From Anthonomus grandis grandis (taxonomy: Eukaryota > Arthropoda > Insecta > Coleoptera > Curculionidae), in the NCBI RefSeq assembly GCF_022605725.1, contig NC_065547.1, forward strand, positions 8,535,167 to 8,599,166: a stretch of 64,000 bases of DNA, in the 5' to 3' direction. The notes beneath the pieces were generated by a model. That model was not told where the DNA came from and made no database searches. It saw nothing but the letters and a program-made list of their open reading frames with translations. The translations under genes were made by a program, and so were the position numbers. Below, piece by piece: positions 33,296 to 43,479 of this stretch (position 1 is its first letter; each line of letters starts with the position of its first letter).

Positions 33296-33840
33296 TTTAT
33301 TTGTCCGATTTTCTAAGCCCTTGGCTAAAAAAAGCTTCAAAGCCTTTCAGGGATTTGGCGTATTTGAATTGAAATTATTTTTGCATTAAATTTATTATAG
33401 GAATTTCTTCACTTTTTTTACTGTTTTCAAACCTCTGTAAGAGAAAAAAGTTACTCGACATTTTTCGATGTTTTCTAGGTCTTCCTTCAGAGAAATTTTT
33501 CATGCGTTACAGACATTTTAAATACTTTTCCAGAGCCTTGAAATAATTATTTCTATTTTTTGCAGATTTAAAATAATTTGTCATATTTTATAGGTTTTCG
33601 GAATATTTTTTTAAGGATTTCAAATAAATTTTTCCGCTTTCCATATTTTTCAAATTTCGATTATATTTTTAGGGGTTATTACAAAATATTCGTCAGAAGC
33701 TTTCGGGGTATTTTTTTAAACAGGAACCTTACTTCATTCTTGTAACTCTCAGCAATTGGACACAAATTTTCATATTTTTCAGGTTAATTTTTTTTTACGT
33801 CGTCTAGGTCTTCATAGGTATTTTTTATACCTCCCAGATA
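33296..33840. repeat. Decayed TTTCCAG-type minisatellite
   Basis: Loose repeats of (T)n-CCAG/AGG-(A)TTT-GAAATAAT phrases, a pattern resembling the 57040-59860 array but far more diverged. Similar decayed sequence occurs at 38740-38905 and 42650-42880, on the other side of later insertions. Confidence 0.4.
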
Positions 33841-34098
33841 TTAATCTTCCAAGGGCACCGTGGGGTCTATGAGACCTCAGCAGCTGTTTTAATCGTAATA
33901 TTTTATAAAGCAAACTCTATATGCGCTCCCCACTCCATGTAAATTTAAGTTAGGATATCCTTGAACGGTGTCTAGCGGTATTTTATACAAAATTAGTTTA
34001 CAGTCAACCGGCAGTGAAATAAAATGTGTTCGACCCCACGGTGCCTTGCGCGTATATTTATTTTCCGTGTACATCATTGAAAGTGTAAGAGTATTAAA

Positions 34099-34494
34099 AT
34101 GGCAGAAAGTTCAAGCAGTTACCACAACAAACGTGGATTGACTGCTAAAGAACTAGCTGATGAGATGAATAAATCTATGTTGGAGGAAGATGACGAAACT
34201 TTTTTTCGTGATAGTGATTCTGAAACAGACCCAGAATCGGATTATTTGGTGCAACAAGAACTTTTAGAAAGTGCTGAAGAGCTCAACGTGGAAGACCAAC
34301 AAGATGATGTCGGCCAACAAGAAATAATTTTAGGTAAATCTAATAATAAGTGATCTTCAAACATTTTGGAAAAGAGAGGGAGGCGTTAACATAGTTTCTT
34401 TTATGCCAGGACCTAAAGCAGAGGCTCGCAATGTACGATCTCCATTAGAAGCTTGGAATTTACTATTTGACGAGGATATAATTTTTATAATATA
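34099..34494 (+). pseudogene. piggyBac transposase N-terminal part
   Basis: ATG at 34099 opens an acidic Ser/Asp/Glu-rich stretch (DSDSETDPESDY), with a stop at 34351-34353. Similarity continues past it with GGVNIVSFMPGPKAEARNVR and SPLEAWNLLFDEDII, the diagnostic N-terminal block of piggyBac transposases. Confidence 0.8.
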
Positions 34495-34879
34495 ACTTAA
34501 TTGATTAAATAATGATAATAATTTAACTTTTAATTTTAAAAATAGGTAATTAAATTTTAGATGGGAGATACAGTAAATTAAGTAATGTAATTTTAAAATT
34601 GTCATCTAAATAGAGTTAGGTTTAATGAATTTTGGGTTCAACTTGGGTTGGGTTTGAAAAAAAATTTCCGCCTCCGGTTGCGCCTGCGGCGGGCTTTTGC
34701 AAGACCTCCGCATTTATCAGCCACGAGCCGCCACTGTGACCCCCCCTACATTTTTTTCTGGCGGCGGCGCTGGATAGCCAACAAGCTAAACTACTATTCT
34801 ATAAATCAATTACGACTAAGAACGTGCTTAGTCAGCTATAACAACATATTTTAATATCTCTAGTCAGGCTAAAAAGGTG
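34495..34879. other. GC-rich insert between piggyBac and DUF7869 element
   Basis: Contains a local GC-rich patch (about 34665-34775, GCGCCTGCGGCGGG) in otherwise AT-rich DNA and a small inverted pair CGACTAAG...CTTAGTC near 34812-34832. Not identified; possibly a small insertion. Confidence 0.35.
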
Positions 34880-34894
34880 GTAAGTCCGCGCGGT

Positions 34895-37325
34895 CCCGGC
34901 GAAAAAAGTGCTATGTCAAGTTTTACTCGTAGTCTGATGCAATGGAATTAATACCGGCATGTTTAGTAAACAAACGGCTTGTATTCAGTGCACGTGTGTT
35001 TATTAAAAACTTTACGTTATAGAGAAAAAAAGGAAGAAATATGGAAAAATTAAGTGACGTAAATAAGTTAATAAATTTGAGGAGCCATACTATAGGTGAA
35101 GACTGTAGGTGTAAAAGATTAAAATGTTTTGAGCGTGTACCAGAAGAGAGTCCCGTAAAAAAATCATTAAGAGTTTTAACCTACTTAACTCAGTTGATGA
35201 GCAAAATATATATTTGTGTGGTCTGATTACAACGTTGCCTATCAAACAATGAAGGCCAGACAAGAAGAACAAGATGCTTTTCTTCACGATGCTTCTTTCC
35301 GATACCGTGTAAGAAGTGTAAATAATATGCAGGGGCATGCTGAAGATGTTGAAATATGTAAAAAGGGATTTATGTCTATGCATGGAATAGGTCGAAGAAA
35401 GTTAGTAGTATTGCAGCAGTCATTCAAGCTAACAGGAGATGCACCAAAAGATCGTAGAGGTAAGCACACTAATCGCCCGCACAAGCTCTCTGTTGAAACA
35501 CGAAATACGATAAAGAGTCATATTGGATCGTTTAGAGGTCGTAAAAGTCATTACAGCTTGCATGATTCGGCTAAATTATATCTACCAGAAGAACTTAATA
35601 TCAAAAAATGTTAAATATGTTCTGTGAAAAGTTTCCAAATGAACATGTGTCATATGAAACTTATAGGACCATTTTTTCAACTGAGTTCAACATATCCTTT
35701 GGATACCCTAGATCTGACACATGTAGTCAATGCGACGAATATTTAGCCAAGATTAAAAGTCTAGAAGCTGAAAGACTTAATTTATCGCAAACAGAAAATG
35801 TGACTTACCGTACATTAGAGGCAGATATAAACCAATTAAACATACAGCATAGGCTACACAAAACGAAAGCAGAACAATTTTACAAAAGAAAAAGAGACTC
35901 AAGAACACGTAGCCAGAAATTGGTCTCCATGGAAGTAATCTGCATCGATTTTGCAAAAAACCTCCCGGTTCCGAATATTAGTACGAATGACGTATATTAT
36001 AAACGGCAGTTGTCCACGTATGCATTCAATATCCATGTTCTTTCTACATCATAAAGCATATTTTACATGTACCCTGAAACAGTTGGAAAAAAAGGCAGTG
36101 ATGATGTCTGCTCTTTGTTACATAATTTTCTACATAATTATCTTAATCCTGAAGTTCGTGAACTACAAATATTCTGCGAGGGCAGAACAAGAATTATACT
36201 ATGTTTCGTTTGTTGCACTATGTAGTACATGTAGAAAAAAAGCTGGATTTGATTAAGGTTACCTATCCAATAAGGGGTCATTCGTACATGGAGTGCGATA
36301 AGGACTTTGGATTAATAAACCAAAAAACACGAGTGGAACTCCCAGAACAATGGCAAGAAGTATTCCGCATGGCAAGAAAGAAACCATCTCCTTTTCAAGT
36401 GGTAAACGTTAACCAAACGTACTTCAGATACTGGACAACATTCTTTAAAGAACGTTATAGAAGAACATGTCCGTTTCTTTCCAGGCCTATTAGGGAAATG
36501 AAAATAGAAAAGGAACATCCAGGGATGATATTTCACCGAGATAGCTACAATGGTTCTTGGGAAACTACTGCTATCACTGATCCCAAATTTAAAACTAAAA
36601 TAAAGTTAGAAGCCAACGAATTTGAACTGCCAGATCACTTATATAATAAAGGTAAGATAAACATTTTGACTGTTAGAACATCCTTGTGACAGCGGAAATT
36701 TATTTTCTTTTAGAGCCTATACGTATAAGTAAGGAAAAATGGAAAAATCTCCAAGAGCTAAAGATATTTTGTGGCTCAGCTGCTCAAGACTCCTATAGCC
36801 ATCTGCCTCATTTATAGAAGAAAAACGGACAACGTTAACTTTAAGCGTTTTGATTACTACGGTAAGCTTGACCAGCTCTTCGGTCATGATTTTGGTCTAA
36901 TTATTATTTTTTTTGGTTCTAGGATAAATAAAACACTCAGCATCTGAAGAACCTTGCCAGATCGCCTTTTAGAAAATAAAACGGTTTTACTTTTTGTTCA
37001 TATGGATTTTAAGTTTTACTATTACAATATCAAGTTTAGTGTACTTTGTGTTATAGTAGTATAGTGTAATTGCTTGACAAAACACCTTCTTTCTCTTTAA
37101 AAATTGCAATTTTGTAAAAAACGTTCTTTTACATTTTTTGAATTTGCTTTGTGACTTTTTATATTTAACTCTCTAGAGGGTAATACTCCAATACATTATT
37201 AAAACAATTTATCACCTTTTATATTTTCCCAATAAACAAACACCATAGAGTATTAACCTTTGAAGCCGTTTTTCTCAAAACTTATTTTTTTGACATAGCA
37301 CCTTCTTTGCCTGTACCCTTCATAT
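34895..37325 (+). mobile_element. DUF7869-type element with inverted ends, inside piggyBac 2
   Basis: Left GGTCCCGGCGAAAAAAGTGC then TATGTCAA near 34895, and right (minus strand) GGTACAGGCAAAGAAGGTGC then TATGTCAA near 37315, form imperfect inverted repeats of about 28 bp. piggyBac coding resumes right after with CLYRAVNSMKRFQFL. The DUF7869-like gene lies inside. Confidence 0.65.
35041..36816 (+). pseudogene. DUF7869-type transposon protein, multiply frameshifted
   Basis: Starts MEKLSDVNKL with CRCKRLKCFERVPEE; frameshifts occur near 35170-35230, 35590, 36050 and 36190. Recognisable blocks: GKHTNRPHKLS, HIGSFRGRKSHYS, FNISFGYPRSDTCSQCDEYL, ICIDFAKNLPVPNISTNDVY, TYPIRGHSYMECDKDFGLIN and FHRDSYNG. 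An apparent 58-bp intron (donor gtaaga about 36654, acceptor cttttag about 36711) leads to the last exon EPIRISKEKWKNLQELK. The family likely has an RNase-H-like fold. The block where CDGCAGQNKN is expected is damaged by a small deletion near 36178, removing a probable catalytic Asp. These proteins recur in insect genomes; their mechanism is not established. Confidence 0.7.
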
Positions 37326-38363
37326 GGAATGTGCTTATATAGAGCAGTCAATTCAATGAAGCGGTTTCAATTTTTATGTTCTTCCTTACGCTTTGACAAT
37401 AAGGAAACCAGGGGTGAAAGAAGAATACTTGATAAATTAGCCCCAATAAGGGATATTTGGGAACTATTTATTTCTAACTGTAAAAAATTTATACACCACA
37501 TTCTTACTGCACAATTGATAAACAACTTATGGGTTACAGAGGTAAATGTCCATTCCGTATTTATCTAGCATCTAAGCCAGATAAATACGGAATTAAAATA
37601 ATGATGATGAACGATGCTAGGACCTGGTATATGGTTAATGCAATTTCGTACATTGGAAAAGTTAGTACTGAAAACAATGAGCCGGTTCCTTCATACTATG
37701 CAAAAGAGCTTTCTAAACCAATTCATGGAACAAACAGAAACATTACTGTGGACAATTGTTTTCCTGTTTGAAAACATGCTTACCAACTATAAACTTACTA
37801 TGATTGGAACTCAAAGGAAAAATAAAAGAGAGGTACCTCCTACATTTCTAGATGGCAGGGTGGAAGGATCTTTCAAATTTGCCTTTGATCAAAATAAAAC
37901 TTTGGTTTCTTATGTGCCTAAACAAAATAAAATTATTTTTGTAACAATGCACTATTCAAACCCTGTTGATCCTAAAACAGGTAAACCAGAAATGATCTTA
38001 GACTATAATAGTACCAAGGGCGGAACAGATACCTTTGATAAACTTGCACGCATATACAACTGCCAGAGGAACACGACGATGGCCAATGAGGTACTTCTAT
38101 GGAATTATAACTTGGCAAGTGAAAACAAAAAGCTTAACCGACGGCAGTTTCTCAATAAACTGTATCTTCAGTTGTTAGAACCTATGTTTCGGGTTCGCTT
38201 GGAACTTCCAACGTTGAGCAAAACCCTAAAGACCTATATAAAAGACATTTTGGGTATTCCTGAGGAAACACCTGAGGCCGTGATATTGCAAAAACGTGTA
38301 AGATGTGGATTTTGCCCTAGAGGAAAAGACAGGAAACCAAATAATATAAAATATGTTGTATAA
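37320..38363 (+). pseudogene. piggyBac transposase main part
   Basis: Blocks in order: AVNSMKRFQFL, TRGERRILDKLAPIRDIWE, then frame change, YRGKCPFRIYLASKPDKYGI, NITVDNCFPV (DNWF expected; Asp kept), frame change, YKLTMIGTQRKNKREVPP, GKPEMILDYNSTKGGTDTFD (Asp kept) and a Cys-bearing tail VRCGFCPRGKDRK. At least two frameshifts, so dead. Confidence 0.88.
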
Positions 38364-39631
38364 TTCCAAACTTGTACCGTATAATTTATTAAGGTTTTAA
38401 TTGTTAGCATTTATTTATTTAAGTTTTTTTTTGGGTAGTTTATTTGTTTCCTTTTTTTGTTCCTAAGCAGAAGACTTTGTTATTTATTTTTATAATAAAT
38501 ATTTATCTTTATCTGTAATAAATTAGTTTTTTTTTCTCTGTAATATTTTAGTCTTTGATTTAAAAAAAAATACTATACTACCTTTATTGCTATATAAGAT
38601 TGTTTTTTCACATATTTTTTTAAATAGAACCAGGGTATGGTATGGTATGACCCCATATATTATATGGGGTCTCTGAGACCCCACGGTGTCCTTTTATGTG
38701 TGTTAAATTAATGGTGCCCGTGGAAGATTAAGAATGATTTGTTTGATTTTCTAAGCTATTGGAATAATTGATGGTCCATGCCTTTTCAGTAGATTTTTTT
38801 TAAAAACAGTTTTTATTTCTTTCTGGTTTTCAGAGGCATATTCTATGCATTTGAAATCCTTTTCTAGGCTTTTAAAATATTTCCTTGGACTCTTTAGAGA
38901 TTAAAAAAAAATTCATATCGCTACCTTCCGAAAACACCGTCACATACGATACAGCAGAGTTTGCTTCTATTACAAGAAATATCGCATCAAGCTAATTTCG
39001 ACGAATAGCCGCTTGGTCAGTTGCAGTCGTCACCTGTGTTTATTCAGTTAAGAGCGTCACAACATAAAAAGAGGCCGTCCTATATACGTTTAGGTCGATT
39101 TTCTGTGAAAAGGTAAGTTCTGTTTTGTATATTTTTCCAGAAATATCGTCACGTTTTATGCTGGGGCTTTTATGGAAAATGTGTGAAATGAAGTATGTTT
39201 TTTTTTCGGGAAAAAAAATCATAATTAGGAATAGTGCGCTTTTCCTTGTAAAAAGAAATATTTTTTTTACTTTGTGCTGAAATTTGTTTATTTAGGACGT
39301 TTTTTTATAAACATTTCTTTACTTTTATGACGTTCTTACTATCCGTAAATAATACCCGTTTTTGTTTGCATAAAATGTTAAGGCGTAAGTATAACATTTT
39401 TATTTATAAAACAAGTTAAATTAAATCGTTTAATTTTTTCAAAATTTAAAAGTTTTAAGTAATACAATGTGATCGCAGTCATAATGTTTGCTGTCTGCTT
39501 ATGTGCTTGTGCTGCAGAATTATGTGTAGAAGCAGCTAAAGGAGGAAGCATACTTGTTGATAATTGCAGTTTCTTTGAAGGCAGCTTCTTTAGATAATTT
39601 TTTAAATTTTGTTAGTACTTACTAGGATCGA

Positions 39632-40086
39632 GTGGGGTAAATGTAAACAGGGGTAATTGTAAACGCCATAGGCAATCTTTTTAAATTTGCCGCTAAAACT
39701 TATTACTTCCGGGCACAGTCTATTACCCCCTCCTTTCATACTATACAAAGATGCAGGTGTCTGCAGGCTCGATTTTAGTTTGTTTTGTGCTTTCATTCCA
39801 ACCATAACAATAATTCTGTTTTTCCATTGGTGGCCACTGTGTGAATATTTATGTGAAAATTTAATGTTAAAGGTAAGTACTATAAAATAAGCTTTGTATT
39901 GTTAAAAACACCCTAATTGTTGTGCCTAAATATATTTTTAATAGTGAAAATGAAGTTTTAAAGTAAAATATTACCTTAATATCTTAAAAAAAAGTGTTTA
40001 CATTTACCCCGAAAAAAAGTGAATGGGGGTAAATGTAAACGCGTGGTTGGGGTAAATGTAAACAGACTTATAGGGTAAATGTGAAC
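39632..40086 (+). repeat. Six copies of GGGTAAATGTAAAC upstream of pogo gene
   Basis: GGGGTAAATGTAAAC or close variants near 39634, 39650, 40026, 40049 and 40071, plus one inverted copy (GTTTACATTTACCCC) near 39996. They sit before the transposase start and look like transposase-binding subterminal repeats. Confidence 0.8.
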
Positions 40087-40122
40087 ATAAATTTTAGTAA
40101 ATTTATTTTTTATTTGTTTCAG

Positions 40123-41431
40123 ATGCCCAGAAAGTATATTAGAAAAACTAATGGGCCAGCTTATACCAAGGAAGACCTAGAAAATGTCGTTCGAGATGTG
40201 CAGAATAGAAATATGTCTTACAAGCAGGCACAAGAACACTACTCTGTACCAATTTCCGTTATTTCCCAGCGCCTTAATGGAAGAAGAACCGCCATTGATT
40301 CTACAGGGCGAGGTCGTAAATTAACGTTTGCTCATGACACAGAAAAGAAAATTGTCGATTACTTGTTGGCTCGTGCAAAAGCTGGATTTCCGTGCGATAA
40401 GGACGAACTATTGGATCTCATTCAGGAGTATGTAAAATCACGTAATATATCTACACAGTTTGTTGATGACCGCCCAGGTATAGATTGGTATTACTCATTT
40501 TTAAAATGGCATAAAAATCTTTTATCTTTAAAAAAGCCTGAACATCTGCAAAAATGTCGGATAGACGCTAGAAGGCCGGATGTAATTCGCAAGTTCTATG
40601 AAGATTTAAGCAACGCATTTAATCAATTCCAAATAACATCTCCAGAACAGGCATGTTTCCTTTTTAATGCGGATGAGACGGGCTTTAAAAGTGACCCAAG
40701 TCGATTAAGGCCAATCGGACAAAAAGGCAAGTCGCGTTTCTGGTGGATCAGGTCGCGAATCTACTACAGTCCTAGCGTGTGTGGGAGCAGATGGTTCTGT
40801 GCTTCCCCCTCTTATTGTCTTTAAGGGCGCTGGTGTACAAGCACGCTGGGTGTCCAAGAAAGCCTATCCTGGAACTCTATATGCAGTGTCAAAAAACGGT
40901 TGGATGGAGGAACCACAATTTTTCACTTGGTTTACCAAGGGTCTTATCCCTCATATAAAAATATAAGACAATTAAAGAATCTTTCAAACCAAACTGCGGT
41001 GCTAGTATATGATGGACATGCTAGCCATATTAGTGTTCGCATAGTTGAAGAAGCTATCTCTAACAATGTTAACCTGATTAAGTTACCAAGCCATTTGACG
41101 GATATGTTACAACCCCTTGACAAATGCGTATTTGGTCCTGTCAAGACTGTTTGGGAGAAAAAACTTCTCTAAGGAACCTAATGATGGTTTGCAAGAAACA
41201 GATATAGATACTTCTAAAGATGTTCCAGAATTCGAAGAATATCTGCAGAATCAAAACGATTCATCTAAAGAACCTAATAATGGCTTACAAGAAACAAAAA
41301 GCCCTAAAGATACTCCTGAAAATATCCCACTTGAAAGTCCTGAAACAGAAACATTACAGACGGTCCAGACGGATAACTTATCAGTTAGAGCCGAGTCTCC
41401 TCAACCAGCCCCTCCGGAATTCAAAATCTAA
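40123..41431 (+). pseudogene. pogo/jerky-type transposase, frameshifted
   Basis: ATG at 40123 follows a TTTCAG acceptor. N-terminal MPRKYIRKT and helix-turn-helix (MSYKQAQEHYSVPISVISQRL), CENP-B-like region (PGIDWYYSFLKWH), then FNADETGF. Frameshift near 40725 continues STTVLACVGADGSVLPP; another near 40965 continues AVLVYDGHASH and MLQPLDKCVF, completing a DDD triad. A third shift near 41160 leads to a Glu/Pro/Ser-rich tail with a duplicated segment (SKEPNDGLQET / SKEPNNGLQET). Confidence 0.85.
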
Positions 41432-42054
41432 AAGCCTTACCCATCAACCCTAACAAGTCATCAGTACCTGATGAAGATATAACTCCCGGAAAGGCTCTTG
41501 ATGAAGTAACGCATCATTTGTAAACGTTGGTTACATGAAACTTGTTCTGGCTTCGTTAACCTTTGCAATAAGTGTGGAAAGACTGTAGCCACCAAACAAA
41601 AAGAAAGTATAGCATGGTCCGTCTATCCTACCCCTAGTGGTCCATCTCATCTTCACAGAGCAGGATAAATGGACCAATGGCATACCTGTCATTATGTATA
41701 TTTTTTAGTGCCTAGAATTAATATTTTTAATTCCTAATTATACCAAAAGAAATACCAATGTTATGTTATGTTATATATATTTTTTCCAATTTTATTTTTT
41801 TTATTAAAGAAGCACGTTTAATTTTTTTAAATGTGGTCCATCTCTCCTCCTTTTACCCTATTTTTCAAAAAGCAGCGTAGCCCTATGATATAAATATTGA
41901 ATATTTTTAAACATCTCTACTGAAAAATAGCATGTTTCGAGTTGTGACGGTCTTCCTGGAAGGTAGCGATATGTATTTTTTTTTATTTAACGATCCAAAT
42001 AAGATTATATCGTTTGTAATATCATTGGGTTTAGGGATCAATATCTTATTTTAT

Positions 42055-42640
42055 TATCTCTATTTTATTGATTATATTTTATATAATCAATAAAATAAAA
42101 GTCCCATCCTAGTTGAACTTGCCAACGTTTCGCGCAATATATAGTTGCATCTTCAGAGCGAATTTAATATTTTGAACTTAAATCAAAAAACAGATTTAAA
42201 ATGAACATTTATAAGGAACACTTCTAGGTACGGGACATCAGACAATACCTAGATACAGACGATACTATTAAAGTATAATTTATAACAGGAAAATAATTTT
42301 AGGATCAAAGAAGATAAGAAAATAATTCTAAAATAGGAATTATTTTACTGTGATAAATTATATTTTAATAGCATTGTTTGTATCCATGTATTGTCTAAAA
42401 ATATATGTATGTCGCTCCATGTATATTGCAATAGGAATTATTTTACTGTGGTAAATTGTATTTTAATAGTATTGTCTGTATCAACGTATTGTCTGATGTC
42501 CCGTACCTAAAAGTTTAAATATTTACGTTCTGTATAAATGTTCATTTTAAATCTGTTTTTTTACTTACATAAGTCCAAAATATTCAAAATTCGCTCTGAA
42601 GATCCAAATAGGATTGGACTTCTATTTTAGTGATCCTTAA
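42055..42640. repeat. Long inverted repeat, Penelope-like
   Basis: The left part (about 42055-42260) is repeated in inverse at about 42480-42640: ATTCGCTCTGAAGAT and GTACGGGACATCAGACAATA pair with their complements on the other side. On the minus strand at 42122-42160 the left arm has CTGAAGA, a GCAA/TTGC stem and CGAAACG, a decayed hammerhead core; in the right arm about 40 bp including this core are deleted. Confidence 0.75.
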
Positions 42641-42649
42641 ACCCAATAA

Positions 42650-43260
42650 TATTAGAAACGATATAGTTTTTCATATTTTCCGGGTTCTCTGAATAGTTTT
42701 TTCATACCTCCGAGGTATTTAAAGTAGTCACTTATGTCTTCTAAACACTTACAATTATTTTTCAAGCTGGCGAAATAACGTTTTGTGACCATCAGGGAGT
42801 TCAAATAAATTTTTACGTTTTCTACATGTTCCAAGTACATTCCAAGGATTTCACGTTATTCTTTTTAAATAGTTTTGGCCCAATATACGATAAAACGTCG
42901 ACAACATTAAGATTTAGGGCCTTGAGGTTTATTTGATCGTCAATAATATTGTTAATTAGAAAACTGAATCATTCCTAAGTGATTAATTAATTAATTTAAT
43001 TAAATTAAAAAGTACTTGGATTTTACCAAACACATTATATCTTTTATCTTTATATTTATTACCTAATTGTATTTTTTCGAGACTGTCTTATATACAGGGG
43101 AACACTATAAAATTGATTTAGATTAAATAGAAAGTTCCCCCCCCCCGTATATAAGTAATGGATGGTACAAAACACGTTTATGAAACTTCATTTCATAGCA
43201 GTACCAACCTAATAACCATAAATTAACTTAAGTAACTAAAGCTGATATACATACGAGTTT
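42650..43260. other. Decayed repeat and low-complexity spacer
   Basis: 42650-42880 resembles the decayed TTTCCAG-type repeat. 42893-42945 repeats 33051-33103 (AACGTCGACAACATTAAGAT core). A C run of 11 lies at about 43138-43148. Confidence 0.5.
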
Positions 43261-43479
43261 TGTTTACTTCAAAAAAAACTATACCAATTTCTTTACATTT
43301 ACATATAAGCAAGGATGTGCAATTAATTACCTGCCTCACCTCTAATCTCTTTATCTTTTTCTACCCTGTTACTTCTCAACTATTCCCCGAGGTGGCTTTT
43401 CAGAGAACCCGGTTCTTTCGTCCTCTCTCTTTCTCTCTCCTCTTCTGCCTTCATAGCTCCATGCCTCTTCGCTCCTTCG

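Larger units (their letters stand above)
33845..38727 (+). mobile_element. Second piggyBac element, TTAA-flanked, hosting a DUF7869-type element
   Basis: TTAA at 33841-33844 and 38728-38731. Ends TCTTCCAAGGGCACC and (minus strand at right) TCTTCCACGGGCACC are inverted, followed by GTGGGGTCT..GAGACC inner repeats on both sides. The plus-strand transposase N-terminus is at 34099-34494 and the rest at 37320-38363; a 2.4-kb element splits them. Confidence 0.75.
38914..41973. mobile_element. 3.1-kb element with CATATCGCTACCTTCC ends, containing a pogo relic
   Basis: CATATCGCTACCTTCC at 38914 and its reverse complement ending at 41973 are inverted; ACCGTCACA follows on both sides. The interior holds a pogo-type transposase. 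It is unclear whether these are the pogo element's own ends or those of an outer element, since GGGGTAAATGTAAAC repeats inside suggest separate pogo ends. Confidence 0.65.
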
